Origin: Gammaproteobacteria bacterium
GTDB taxonomy: Bacteria; Pseudomonadota; Gammaproteobacteria; JABHGC01
Reading direction: 5' to 3'
Assembly (NCBI GenBank): GCA_027077805.1
Contig: JALWTS010000015.1
Span: forward strand, 62,001-126,000
Length of the DNA: 64,000 bases
A program made the position numbers and the translations under genes. A model generated the notes under the pieces. It saw only the letters and a program-made list of their open reading frames with translations. It did not search any database and was not told the DNA's origin. Below, piece by piece: positions 18,460 through 27,002 of this stretch. How positions within the stretch are numbered: position 1 is the first letter of the stretch; each line of letters opens with the position of its first letter.

Positions 18460-18870
18460 ATGGTTGCCTTATCTTTAGAAGAACGTCAGCGTATGACACG
18501 TTTTATTATGAATTTATTGGATCAGTGGAAAGTGAAACCGGCCGATCGAGTCGTTTTATTAGCTTTACCTGAAGAAACTAAACCTCGTGCTTTACGTTGT
18601 TATTATGATGATACGCCTTTGCCTGATGAACCTGAAGTCATGAAGCGAGTAGAACATTTATTAGGTATTGATGAAGCCTTGCGTACTACTTATCCAACCA
18701 ATGCCGATATGGGATTATATTGGTTAAATCGCAAAAATCATCGTTTTAAACATCGTACGCCATTAACAGCTATGGTTGATGATGGTGTGAATGGGCTAAT
18801 TGCCGTGCGTTCTTATTTGGATTGTGTTTATTTTTGGAATTTAACAGGCTCCAATCCTTCCGTCTCTTAA
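18460..18870 (+). CDS. MbcA/ParS/Xre-type antitoxin-like protein (DUF2384-like), orphan
   Basis: This 136 aa protein has an N-terminal helical region (LSLEERQRMTRFIMNLLDQW) and a C-terminal NRKNHRFKHRTPLTAMVDDGVNGLIAVRSYLD segment. That segment resembles the toxin-binding domain of MbcA/ParS/Xre antitoxins, where an N-P-F/RTPL block is followed by a helix. Partners are normally RES-domain toxins, but none is adjacent: upstream is the pilus ATPase and downstream is the convergent apaH, which overlaps its stop by 4 bp. It may have become a stand-alone regulator. The family call rests on the C-terminal motif only. Confidence 0.65.
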   Translation: MVALSLEERQRMTRFIMNLLDQWKVKPADRVVLLALPEETKPRALRCYYDDTPLPDEPEVMKRVEHLLGIDEALRTTYPTNADMGLYWLNRKNHRFKHRTPLTAMVDDGVNGLIAVRSYLDCVYFWNLTGSNPSVS

Positions 18871-19706
18871 ACAAATTTTTTAGGGCTTTGAATTTGAGGG
18901 CAGTCCAGTTGAGTAACTTGCCCTGTTTCTAAACACTGGGCAGTTAATTGTTTCCCCCATAAACAGCCACTATCAAGTGAAATAACTTGATGGTTTGTAT
19001 AATATCCTAAGGTTGACCAATGACCAAAAATGATTTTTGCTTTAATTTTTTCCCGTTTAGGAGCGAGAAACCAAGGATAAACATCATTGTCTTGAGTATT
19101 TTGCGGTGAATCTTTGTGTTTAAGTAATAATCGTCCTTCCGCATTGCAATAACGTAATCGAGTAAAACAATTACTAATAAATCGAAAGCGATCCCAATCT
19201 TTGAGTTGTTCTGACCAAAGATCAGGCTGATTGCCATAAAGATGATCTCGCAAAAATTCCTTATGTTTCTTTCCTTGTAATAAGGTTTGTAATTCTTGGG
19301 CGCAATTTTGTGCGGTGCTTAAATTCCATTGTGCTGGGAGTCCCGCATGGATTAAAACATAATTTAACGTTTTGTCATAGTGCAGTAGGGGTTGATGTCT
19401 TAACCAGTTGATGAGTTGGTCTTTATCGTTTGCTTGTAAAATTGCTTGTAGTGTACTTTTTTGGCTATGTTTCGTATTACCATAATACATTGCTAATAAA
19501 TGTAAGTCATGATTGCCTAATACCGTGATAACGGAATCACGGATTTTATACACAAAACGCAATACTTCTAGCGAGTCTGGTCCTCGGTTGACTAAATCAC
19601 CGGTTAACCACAATTTATCTTGCTTAGGATTAAATTGAAGTTTATCCAGAAGCTGGCAAAATTGCTTATAACAGCCTTGAATATCACCTATTGCATAAGT
19701 TGCCAT
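18867..19706 (-). CDS. apaH: Symmetrical diadenosine tetraphosphatase
   Basis: Hydrolyses Ap4A to two ADP and can remove Np4 caps from RNA. It is a calcineurin-like phosphoesterase with all metal motifs: GDIQGC, GDLVNRGPDSLE, GNHDLH, the later VLIHAGLPAQW and IIFGHWSTLGY. The 279 aa length is normal (E. coli 280). It follows apaG by 4 bp on the same strand, the usual apaG-apaH pair. Its 3' end overlaps the antitoxin-like gene on the opposite strand by 4 bp. Confidence 0.96.
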   Translation of the reverse strand: MATYAIGDIQGCYKQFCQLLDKLQFNPKQDKLWLTGDLVNRGPDSLEVLRFVYKIRDSVITVLGNHDLHLLAMYYGNTKHSQKSTLQAILQANDKDQLINWLRHQPLLHYDKTLNYVLIHAGLPAQWNLSTAQNCAQELQTLLQGKKHKEFLRDHLYGNQPDLWSEQLKDWDRFRFISNCFTRLRYCNAEGRLLLKHKDSPQNTQDNDVYPWFLAPKREKIKAKIIFGHWSTLGYYTNHQVISLDSGCLWGKQLTAQCLETGQVTQLDCPQIQSPKKFV

Positions 19707-19710
19707 AAGA

Positions 19711-20097
19711 TTAGTGAATGACTGTATCAGGTTTGCTTAAGCTAAAGGCAGGAATCATCGCCTCAAATTCTTGCCCATCATCTGTTATCATCTGATAACT
19801 ACCATGCATACTACCTAAGGGGGTTTCTAGGGTTGTACCACTGGTATATTGAAAACTTTCACCTGCCCTTAAATAGGGTTGTTTACCAACTACCCCATCC
19901 CCAATCACTTCTTGGACTTTGCCGTTGGCATCTGTAACATACCAATGTCTGGATAACAGGCGACTTGGAACACTACCCGTATTTTTAATGGTAATCGTAT
20001 AAGTGAATACATAGTAATTTTTACTAGGCTTAGATTGAGCTTCAAGATAGTTAGTTTTGATGCGGATCTCGATTGGGTATAACTGATTTGATGTCAT
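19711..20097 (-). CDS. apaG: ApaG protein
   Basis: Small beta-sandwich (FN3-like) protein of unclear molecular role, genetically tied to Co2+/Mg2+ handling and always near apaH. It shows YVFTYTITIKNTG, LLSRHWYVTDANG, VVGKQPYLRAGESFQYTSG, GSMHGSYQM and IPAFSL, the standard ApaG blocks. The 128 aa length is normal (125 in E. coli). It is the first gene of the apaG-apaH unit. Confidence 0.96.
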   Translation of the reverse strand: MTSNQLYPIEIRIKTNYLEAQSKPSKNYYVFTYTITIKNTGSVPSRLLSRHWYVTDANGKVQEVIGDGVVGKQPYLRAGESFQYTSGTTLETPLGSMHGSYQMITDDGQEFEAMIPAFSLSKPDTVIH

Positions 20098-20290
20098 TGA
20101 ATTTTAAATTGTCTAAGTAAGATAGTCATATTATAATCAAACAATGGAATATTTCCACCGATAGCGTTAAAATCGTAGCCTGAAAGAAATGGTTTTATAA
20201 GGATTTTAGGGCTATAATTATTTTTATTTCGCGATTGATTACTACTGAAATTTCTTGAAATCTTAAATCTTGCTTTAAGGATTATATGCA

Positions 20291-21901
20291 ATGTCTGTCT
20301 CTGACCAAACAATTGATCGGAATTTGTTACGAAAATTTTCGCCTATTACTGATTTGCCTGAGGCACGTTTTGATGAGTTAGTGAGTCGAATATATTTGGA
20401 AGATTTCGATGAAGGTTTTGAGTTATTTAAGGAAAATTCGAGAGATCCTTATTGCGTTTATTTGGTCGAAGGTAAAATTGCATTACTGAGTGATAGCAAA
20501 GAAATTGGTACGATTACGGCTGGCTCATCTCAAGCGATGTTGCCGATTGATGAACATCAACCACGAAAGGCAACTGCCATTGCTAAAACTGATATCGTTT
20601 TGATTCGAGTCGATAGAGATTTTCTCAATATCTTACTATCCCATCAAGATGCCAGTGATTATGAAGTCTCCGATTTAGATTCTTTAGAATCTGATGATTG
20701 GATGACACAAGTATTGCAATCACCCACTTTCCAACATATTCCTGCCTCAAACGTAATGCAAGCGATGATGCAAATGGAGCAAATTACTGTTAGCAAGGGT
20801 GAGGTTATTGTTAAACAAGGCGATGCAGGTGATTTCTTTTATATGATTCATAAAGGCAAAGCTCAAATCACTCGAGTTGCCAAACCTAATAAACCACCCA
20901 TGAAACTTGGAGAACTAAGATCGGGGGAATGTTTTGGCGAAGATGCATTAATTTCTGATAGTAAACGTAATGCGACGATTACCATGCTAACAGATGGTAA
21001 ATTATTAAGATTAGCTCGAGAACCATTTATAAGTTTAGTAAAAGATTCTTTGTTACGTTATATCACCTTTAAAGAAGCAGTTAAGTTAGAAAATGCGATT
21101 TGGATAGATTGTCGTGAGCAATCTGAGTATTTACAATCGCATATTAAAGGTAGCAAAAATATTCCTTTTGTTAATTTGCGATTGCAAATTGAGAGCTTGG
21201 ACATTGAACAGCCTTATATTATTTATTGTCAAAACACCTATTTAAGTTCTGCTGCGGCATTTTTATTATCAGAACGAGGGTTTGAGGCATCCGCATTGCG
21301 TGACGGTTTAAGTAAAGTGCCTCAAGACGCATTAGAATCTGAACAAGGCACATCCAGTGATGATAAAGCGGTATCAGATGCTAATGATATGTCAGATCAA
21401 CTCAATGCGGTGTATTCTGAACATGCTGGCGTTGATTTAGAACAATTAAAAATTTTGCAAGTAGAATTAGATAAAGCAAATGCTAGAGCTGAGAAGTTTG
21501 AACGAGAAGCTAAAACTTTGAAACAAGGATTGATTCAAGCAAAGCAACAATTAAGAAATCAACAAAATCAGAAAGAAGAAGTCGCAGAACTCAAGGAGCA
21601 GTTAGCTGCTTTAAATCAAGAGTTAGCTGAAAATTCAGGCGAAAAGAATTTTACCTTGCAAACCTTATTAGCTGAAATGGAAGAAAAATTAAAAAGCCAA
21701 GCAGAATTAATGGAAGAATTAGACAATGCAAAAGATCAATTGCAGGGGGTCAATGAGGAATTGGCAGAATCGCTGACAGCACAGCATAATTTGCGTGAAA
21801 TTTTAGATCAAACTAAGATGGAAAAAAAGGCATTAGAAGTCGTAGTAGAACGTCAAACCAAAGAAATTGAAGAATTACATTCAAAATTAGACAAAAACTA
21901 A
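20291..21901 (+). CDS. Two cyclic-nucleotide-binding-like domains, rhodanese-like domain and coiled coil
   Basis: This 536 aa soluble protein combines: a degenerate cNMP-binding fold (about 15-120); a better-preserved one (about 135-255) with GEVIVKQGDAGDFFYMIHKGKAQI and a GECFGEDALISDSKRNATI pocket like the phosphate-binding cassette; a rhodanese-like domain (about 262-345) with IYCQNTYLSSAAA (Cys at the active-site position, but not the CxxxxR loop); and a long C-terminal coiled coil (about 385-536). It has no DNA-binding helix-turn-helix, so it is not a CRP-type regulator. A scaffold or signal-responsive assembly protein is one possibility. AAGGA lies nine bases before the ATG; an out-of-frame ATG overlaps just upstream. 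It directly precedes rnpB. Confidence 0.85.
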   Translation: MSVSDQTIDRNLLRKFSPITDLPEARFDELVSRIYLEDFDEGFELFKENSRDPYCVYLVEGKIALLSDSKEIGTITAGSSQAMLPIDEHQPRKATAIAKTDIVLIRVDRDFLNILLSHQDASDYEVSDLDSLESDDWMTQVLQSPTFQHIPASNVMQAMMQMEQITVSKGEVIVKQGDAGDFFYMIHKGKAQITRVAKPNKPPMKLGELRSGECFGEDALISDSKRNATITMLTDGKLLRLAREPFISLVKDSLLRYITFKEAVKLENAIWIDCREQSEYLQSHIKGSKNIPFVNLRLQIESLDIEQPYIIYCQNTYLSSAAAFLLSERGFEASALRDGLSKVPQDALESEQGTSSDDKAVSDANDMSDQLNAVYSEHAGVDLEQLKILQVELDKANARAEKFEREAKTLKQGLIQAKQQLRNQQNQKEEVAELKEQLAALNQELAENSGEKNFTLQTLLAEMEEKLKSQAELMEELDNAKDQLQGVNEELAESLTAQHNLREILDQTKMEKKALEVVVERQTKEIEELHSKLDKN

Positions 21902-21908
21902 GTAAAAT
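21880..21908 (+). promoter_or_regulatory. Predicted rnpB promoter
   Basis: TTCAAA (21880-21885), a 17-base spacer and TAAAAT (21903-21908) lie inside the end of the preceding gene. They place a transcription start about where the RNase P RNA begins (21919). Confidence 0.4.
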
Positions 21909-21918
21909 ATTGACTTTA

Positions 21919-22253
21919 GAGTTGACTAAGCAGTCGCTGTTGTTTAATGTTAAACAATAGAGGAAAGTCCGGGCTCCATAGGACAAAGTGCCAGATAACG
22001 TCTGGAAAGCGTGAGCTTATGGAAAGTGCCACAGAAAATAAACCGCCTATTTAGGTAAGGGTGAAAAGGTGTGGTAAGAGCACACCGCATTAATGGTAAC
22101 ATTAATGGCAGGGTAAACCCCACTTGGAGCAAGATCAAACAAAAAACTAAGATGTTGTCCGCATCGTTTTTGGGTAGATCGCTAGAGGTTTATGGTAACA
22201 TAAATCCCAGATGAATGACCGCTCTTGACAGAACCCGGCTTATCGGTCAACTC
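21919..22253 (+). ncRNA. rnpB: RNase P RNA, bacterial class A
   Basis: Catalytic RNA that matures tRNA 5' ends. The signature GAGGAAAGTCCGGGCTCC lies near 21960, AAACCGCC and GGTAAGGGTGAAA follow in the core, GGTAAGAGCACACCGC is the conserved middle hairpin, and ACAGAACCCGGCTTATCGG closes the 3' side. The ends pair exactly as helix P1: GAGTTGAC (21919-21926) with GTCAACTC (22246-22253). The 335-base length is a little shorter than E. coli (377). In several gammaproteobacteria rnpB sits just before the cell-division cluster, as here. Confidence 0.96.
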
Positions 22254-22273
22254 GTTTTATTTTTGCAAATTTT

Positions 22274-23197
22274 ATGATGCAACATCAATCCGTTTTATTA
22301 TCAGAATCAATACAGGCTTTAAATATTCAGGCGAATGGTTTTTATATTGATGCCACTTTTGGTCGAGGTGGTCATAGTCGGGCAATCTTACAACAATTAA
22401 ATACTCAAGGACGATTAATTGCTTTAGATCGAGATCAATCTGCTATAGAATATGCAAAACAACAGCGAATAGACACACGCTTACAGGTATTATTACAGCC
22501 ATTTTCTCAGCTACAAGCGGTATGTGATCATCTTGATATGATAGGTAAAGTAAATGGTGTTTTATTTGATTTAGGGGTATCATCACCACAATTAGATCAA
22601 GCAGAACGAGGCTTTAGCTTTGTAAAAGATGGGCCTTTAGATATGCGTATGGATGGCACGCAATTAGAGACAGCCGCCACTTGGTTAAATCAAGTCAGTG
22701 AATGGGAGCTAGTCGGCGTATTGCGTCAATATGGTGAAGAGCCTTATGCAAAACGCATTGCAAAAGCAATTATTCAAGCAAGACAACAAAATCCGCTTAG
22801 CTCAACTTTACAGTTAGCAGAGATTATTAAACAGGTGTATCCTAAACATAAGTCTTTAAAAAAACATCCTGCTACCTTAAGTTTTCAAGCGATTCGGATT
22901 TATATTAACCAAGAACTAAGCCAGCTTAAGTTAGGCTTAGAGCAAGCATTAAATATCCTTTGTCCGCAGGGGCGTTTAGCTGTTATTAGTTTCCATTCAT
23001 TAGAAGATCGAATTGTAAAACAATTTTTACAGCAACAGCAACAAGGTGGCGATTTTCCACCTGATCTTCCCGTAACCGCCGATCAGTTTCAACCGACATT
23101 AAAAATTATTGGTAAAATACAAAAACCAAGTTCACAAGAAGTTGCAATCAATCTTAGGGCTAGAAGTGCCAAATTAAGAGTGGCAGAAAAATTATGA
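22274..23197 (+). CDS. rsmH: 16S rRNA (cytosine(1402)-N(4))-methyltransferase
   Basis: Methylates C1402 in the ribosomal P site and opens the dcw cluster. It has the N-terminal HQSVLLSES block, the SAM motif DATFGRGGHSRAIL, ALDRDQSA, GVLFDLGVSSPQLDQAERGFSF and the C-terminal VISFHSLEDRIVK. The 307 aa length is normal. No clear ribosome site precedes the ATG, only 20 bp after the rnpB 3' end. The usual upstream mraZ is missing. The stop overlaps ftsL by 4 bp. Confidence 0.96.
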   Translation: MMQHQSVLLSESIQALNIQANGFYIDATFGRGGHSRAILQQLNTQGRLIALDRDQSAIEYAKQQRIDTRLQVLLQPFSQLQAVCDHLDMIGKVNGVLFDLGVSSPQLDQAERGFSFVKDGPLDMRMDGTQLETAATWLNQVSEWELVGVLRQYGEEPYAKRIAKAIIQARQQNPLSSTLQLAEIIKQVYPKHKSLKKHPATLSFQAIRIYINQELSQLKLGLEQALNILCPQGRLAVISFHSLEDRIVKQFLQQQQQGGDFPPDLPVTADQFQPTLKIIGKIQKPSSQEVAINLRARSAKLRVAEKL

Positions 23198-23472
23198 CTA
23201 TAAAACAACAATGGATTTTAGGCGTACTATGGTTATTGATAATACTAACGGCATTGGCCATTGTGATGTTGCGTTATCACAATCGAAACCTATTTTATCA
23301 ATGGCAGCAATTACAACAACAACAACACAATCTTGATATTCAATGGGGGCAATTATTATTAGAAGCAAGTACTTGGTCAGATTACCATAGAATTGAACAA
23401 TTATCACAACAGCAATTTGAAATGAGACATCCTGAGCCAAGCGAAATTCTTACCATAAAAAAACCAAAGTAA
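23194..23472 (+). CDS. ftsL: Cell division protein FtsL
   Basis: Small bitopic divisome protein that joins FtsB and FtsQ and helps activate septal wall synthesis. It has a short cytoplasmic start, one membrane helix (WILGVLWLLIILTALAIVML), then a Gln-rich periplasmic coiled coil ending in IEQLSQQQFEMRHPEPSEI, which resembles the FtsL C-terminus (RIEEIATEKLQMQ-like). Length is 92 aa. Sequence identity is always low in this family; the position between rsmH and ftsI and the topology make the call. It overlaps rsmH by 4 bp. Confidence 0.88.
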   Translation: MTIKQQWILGVLWLLIILTALAIVMLRYHNRNLFYQWQQLQQQQHNLDIQWGQLLLEASTWSDYHRIEQLSQQQFEMRHPEPSEILTIKKPK

Positions 23473-23475
23473 ATC

Positions 23476-23500
23476 ACCCCTAAGCCCTTAGTGGGTTTTA
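23476..23500 (+). terminator. Possible weak terminator between ftsL and ftsI
   Basis: ACCC-CTAA (23476-23483) pairs with TTAG-GGGT (23488-23496, one-base bulge) around a GCCC loop, followed by TTTTA. It lies just after the ftsL stop and 60 bp before ftsI. It could attenuate read-through. Confidence 0.4.
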
Positions 23501-23560
23501 ATAAAGACAACTTATTGAAGCCTATATTTACCCTAACACTAATAGGAGTCAAGAAAATTA

Positions 23561-25273
23561 ATGAAAATTACAAATAAAACATATCGTTGGCGACGACAGG
23601 CTTTATTAGGCTTGCTGGTTTTAATGGGCCTTATTTTAGTCGGCAGATTGTTTTATTTGCAATTAATCGACAAAGAAAAACTCCAAAATAAAGCTGGAAA
23701 AATTCATATTAAAACCATTACTCAACCAGCCTACCGAGGCATGATAATGGATAGACGAGCTTATCCCTTAGCGATTAGTACGCCTGTTGATTCCATATGG
23801 ATTAATGTATCTCGATTACAACAGCGATTGCAACAATTAAGCCCTTATCCTAAAAAAATTGCCCAAGAATATCTTAAATTCAAGCAATTAGCAGATTTAT
23901 TAGCCATTGAATACGACCAGCTATTAGAAAAATTTAATCATTATCAAAACCGTCAGTTTTATTACCTAAAACGGCATATCGATCCTGAAACGGCTCAAAA
24001 AATTGTTGCTTTGGCAATTCCTGAAATTGGATTATTAAAAGAATACAAACGCTATTACCCAAGCAAAGAGGTTACCGCACAGTTGATTGGTTTTACCAAT
24101 ATTGACGATCAGGGGCAAGAAGGTTTAGAACGCAGTCTTAATGGCCGTTTAACTGGGGTTGAAGGTAAAGTACAGATGTTAAAAGATGGGCATAGAAAAA
24201 TAATTCAATATTTAGATACGATTAAACCTGCAAAGCCAGGCGAAAATTTGTACTTAAGCATCGATCAACGGGTTCAGTATTTTTGTTATCAAGCCTTAAA
24301 ACAAGCCATAGAAAAACACCAAGCGGATTCGGCATCTAGTGTGATTTTAAATGCGACAACGGGTGAAGTGTTAGCGATGGTGAATTACCCTTCTTATAAC
24401 CCCAATCATTTGACTAATGCGGACAAAAAATATTATCGTAATCGAGCAATTACGGATGTTTTTGAACCAGGTTCTACGGTTAAACCCTTTACTTTTGCCG
24501 CAGGCTTAGAATATGCAGCTTATACGCCAACGACTAAAATTGATACCGAACCAGGTTATTACAAAATGGGACGGCATCGTATTGAAGATGTCCACAATCA
24601 TGGGCTGATTACTGTTGCGGAGGGACTGAAATTTTCAAGTAATATTGCGGCGTTAAAAATTGCTTTAAAAGTTCCAAAAAGTAAATTTTGGACAATGTTG
24701 CATTCGCTTGGCTTTGGGCAAAGCACTAACAGTCAATTTCCAGGAGAACCTTCAGGACGGTTACGTCATTTTAGTCGTTGGAAAGACATTGATAGGGTAA
24801 CGGCGTCATATGGGTATGGTTATTCGGTGACTGCCTTACAATTAGCTCAAGCCTATACCGTTTTCACGAATCAAGGTAAGCGATTACCTATTTCCTTACT
24901 GCGTCAAGAATCGTCACCCCCTATAAAGTTAATTTATTCTGCCAAAACTGCCCAACAAATCAAACAAATGATGATTGCCGTAGTATCCAATGAAGGAACC
25001 GCAAGACGAGCTAAAATCAAAGGTTATCAAGTCGCTGGAAAAACAGGTACCGTACATAAGTTAGAAAACGGACGTTATAGCAATAAGTATTTATCCTTAT
25101 TTGTAGGCATTGCTCCTGTCGCACAACCCCAATTCATTATGGTAACCATGGTGGATAATCCTAAAAAGGGAGGGCATTATGGTGGAACTGTGGCCGCACC
25201 TGTTTTTGCCAATGTCATGAAAAAGTTATTACCGCTTTATGGGATTCCGCCACAGCAGAAACAAGCAATGTAA
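23561..25273 (+). CDS. ftsI: Septal peptidoglycan transpeptidase FtsI (PBP3)
   Basis: Cross-links septal peptidoglycan and is the target of many beta-lactams. It is a bitopic inner-membrane protein with one N-terminal helix (ALLGLLVLMGLILVGRLFYL), a PBP dimerisation region (with YRGMIMDRRAYPLA) and a transpeptidase domain carrying the SxxK box STVKPFTFA, SSN and KTGT. The 570 aa length is close to E. coli (588). An AGGAG ribosome site precedes the ATG. It follows ftsL in the dcw order and is separated from murE by 116 bp. Confidence 0.96.
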   Translation: MKITNKTYRWRRQALLGLLVLMGLILVGRLFYLQLIDKEKLQNKAGKIHIKTITQPAYRGMIMDRRAYPLAISTPVDSIWINVSRLQQRLQQLSPYPKKIAQEYLKFKQLADLLAIEYDQLLEKFNHYQNRQFYYLKRHIDPETAQKIVALAIPEIGLLKEYKRYYPSKEVTAQLIGFTNIDDQGQEGLERSLNGRLTGVEGKVQMLKDGHRKIIQYLDTIKPAKPGENLYLSIDQRVQYFCYQALKQAIEKHQADSASSVILNATTGEVLAMVNYPSYNPNHLTNADKKYYRNRAITDVFEPGSTVKPFTFAAGLEYAAYTPTTKIDTEPGYYKMGRHRIEDVHNHGLITVAEGLKFSSNIAALKIALKVPKSKFWTMLHSLGFGQSTNSQFPGEPSGRLRHFSRWKDIDRVTASYGYGYSVTALQLAQAYTVFTNQGKRLPISLLRQESSPPIKLIYSAKTAQQIKQMMIAVVSNEGTARRAKIKGYQVAGKTGTVHKLENGRYSNKYLSLFVGIAPVAQPQFIMVTMVDNPKKGGHYGGTVAAPVFANVMKKLLPLYGIPPQQKQAM

Positions 25274-25389
25274 GCAAGTCTTTGTGTTTATTTAAATTTT
25301 ACTTAGTACTATTTTAGTAATGTTTTATTATTTTTGGGTGATTCAATGATATTTTAAATGATATTTAAACTGACGAAGCCTTATAAATT

Positions 25390-26859
25390 ATGCCAAAAAC
25401 ACTGATTAATATACTAAAAAACTGCCCCCAAAACTACCAAAACCTAAGCATTCAAGGCTTAAGCACCGATAGTCGCCAGGTACAAACAGGCGATTTATTT
25501 CTAGCCGTTCAAGGTTTAAGGCAACATGGTTTAGATTATGCGGAACAAGTGGTTGCTAAGGGAGCCGTCGCCATTGGCTTTGAACCTAGTCAAAATATAG
25601 CGCTTAACACGCTGAAATCCAATTCTACGATTCCAATGTTTGCCATTCCCAACTTAAGCCAACAACTTGGCGTGATTGCCAGTCATTTTTATGATTGTCC
25701 CTCTTCTGCCATGACTGTCATAGGAGTAACAGGCACAAATGGTAAAACCTCTTGCAGTCAATGGTTGGCACAAGCCTTATCAGGATTGCCACAAGCAAAA
25801 TCTGCGGTCATGGGGACGTTAGGTAATTATGTGGGAACATCCGGGCAAGTCAGTGGTTTTACGACACCTGATGCCATTAGTTTACAAGGACAATTAGCTC
25901 AATGGCGACAACAGCGAGTTAGCCATTTAGCCATGGAAGTTTCTTCTCATGGTCTCGATCAAGGACGGGTAAATGGGGTTGACTTTGATATTGCGGTATT
26001 GACTAATTTAACTCAAGATCATTTAGATTATCACAAAACTATGCAAGCCTATGGTTTCGCCAAACAACGTTTGTTTACTATGTCCAGTGTAAAGCAAGTA
26101 GTATTAAATGCGGATGATAAATTTTCTTTACAAATTTTATTACAATTAGATGACAAAGTCGAAACCATTAGTTATGGTTTTAAGCGATTAAATACGGCTA
26201 AATTTATTCAAGTAATGGCTTATCAATTTAGTGCCAATGGGGCGAGTTTTGTCATTGCTAGTAGCTGGGGACAAGCCCAAGTTAAAACGCAATTATTAGG
26301 TAAAATTAATATTTATAATAGCATGGCCGTATTAGCGGTATTATTAGCGTTGAGAATAGATTTTAAACAAGCCATTCTCATGATGAAAGATTTAAAGCCA
26401 GTGATTGGACGCTTGGAATTATTGACTACGAAATCAGGCGTATCGGTTGTGGTTGATTATGCTCATACTCCTGATGCGTTAAAACAAGTTTTAACTACGT
26501 TAAGACAGCATTGCCAAGGACAGTTGTATTGTGTGTTTGGATGTGGTGGTAATCGGGATAAAGGCAAACGTCCACAAATGGGGGCAATTGCCACACAACT
26601 AGCGGATAAAGTCATTGTAACGGATGATAACCCTCGTTGGGAAAATAGTCATGATATTATTCAGGATATTTTACAGGGAATCACTGATATGACGAAGGTT
26701 ATGCTTGAGCCTGATAGAAAATCTGCCATTACTTTCGCCATTAAGTCAGCCCAAGCACAAGATTTGGTATTAATTGCAGGCAAAGGGCATGAGGATTATC
26801 AGCAAGTTAGGGATGAAAAATTGGCTTTTAGTGATAGGAATGTGCTTAGTCAGTTATGA
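25390..26859 (+). CDS. murE: UDP-MurNAc-tripeptide synthetase (meso-DAP adding)
   Basis: Adds meso-diaminopimelate to UDP-MurNAc-L-Ala-D-Glu in the cytoplasm. It has the ATP loop GVTGTNGKTS, EVSSHGLDQGRV, NLTQDHLDYH, VDYAHTPDAL and CVFGCGGNRDKGKRP. The DNPR motif (TDDNPRWEN) marks the DAP-specific enzymes as against the Lys type. The 489 aa length is normal. In most relatives murF, mraY and murD follow; here the next gene is a giant NRPS, so the rest of the cluster must lie elsewhere. Confidence 0.96.
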   Translation: MPKTLINILKNCPQNYQNLSIQGLSTDSRQVQTGDLFLAVQGLRQHGLDYAEQVVAKGAVAIGFEPSQNIALNTLKSNSTIPMFAIPNLSQQLGVIASHFYDCPSSAMTVIGVTGTNGKTSCSQWLAQALSGLPQAKSAVMGTLGNYVGTSGQVSGFTTPDAISLQGQLAQWRQQRVSHLAMEVSSHGLDQGRVNGVDFDIAVLTNLTQDHLDYHKTMQAYGFAKQRLFTMSSVKQVVLNADDKFSLQILLQLDDKVETISYGFKRLNTAKFIQVMAYQFSANGASFVIASSWGQAQVKTQLLGKINIYNSMAVLAVLLALRIDFKQAILMMKDLKPVIGRLELLTTKSGVSVVVDYAHTPDALKQVLTTLRQHCQGQLYCVFGCGGNRDKGKRPQMGAIATQLADKVIVTDDNPRWENSHDIIQDILQGITDMTKVMLEPDRKSAITFAIKSAQAQDLVLIAGKGHEDYQQVRDEKLAFSDRNVLSQL

Positions 26860-26945
26860 GGAATTGCTGCCATATAATAAATAATTATATTGATAAGCTG
26901 AATTATCCATCACTCTTATTTAAACACGCAACAAACTTCTATTTC

Positions 26946-26974
26946 TTTCAATTTGTACTATGCTTCTCTATAGT
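26946..26974 (+). promoter_or_regulatory. Predicted promoter of the NRPS gene
   Basis: TTTCAA (26946-26951), a 17-base spacer and TATAGT (26969-26974) lie 28 bp before the NRPS start codon, in the 143 bp gap after murE. The ribosome site is a weak TAGG at about 26994-26997. Confidence 0.4.
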
Positions 26975-27002
26975 TTTATGGCGTTTAATATCGTAGGTTA
27001 CT

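Noticed and set aside
21950..22138. 62-codon - strand open frame
   Set aside because: Lies inside the RNase P RNA core.
26860..27002. Possible insertion boundary or attachment site before the NRPS
   Set aside because: No direct repeats, inverted repeats, integrase or transposase fragments are visible here or after 47687.
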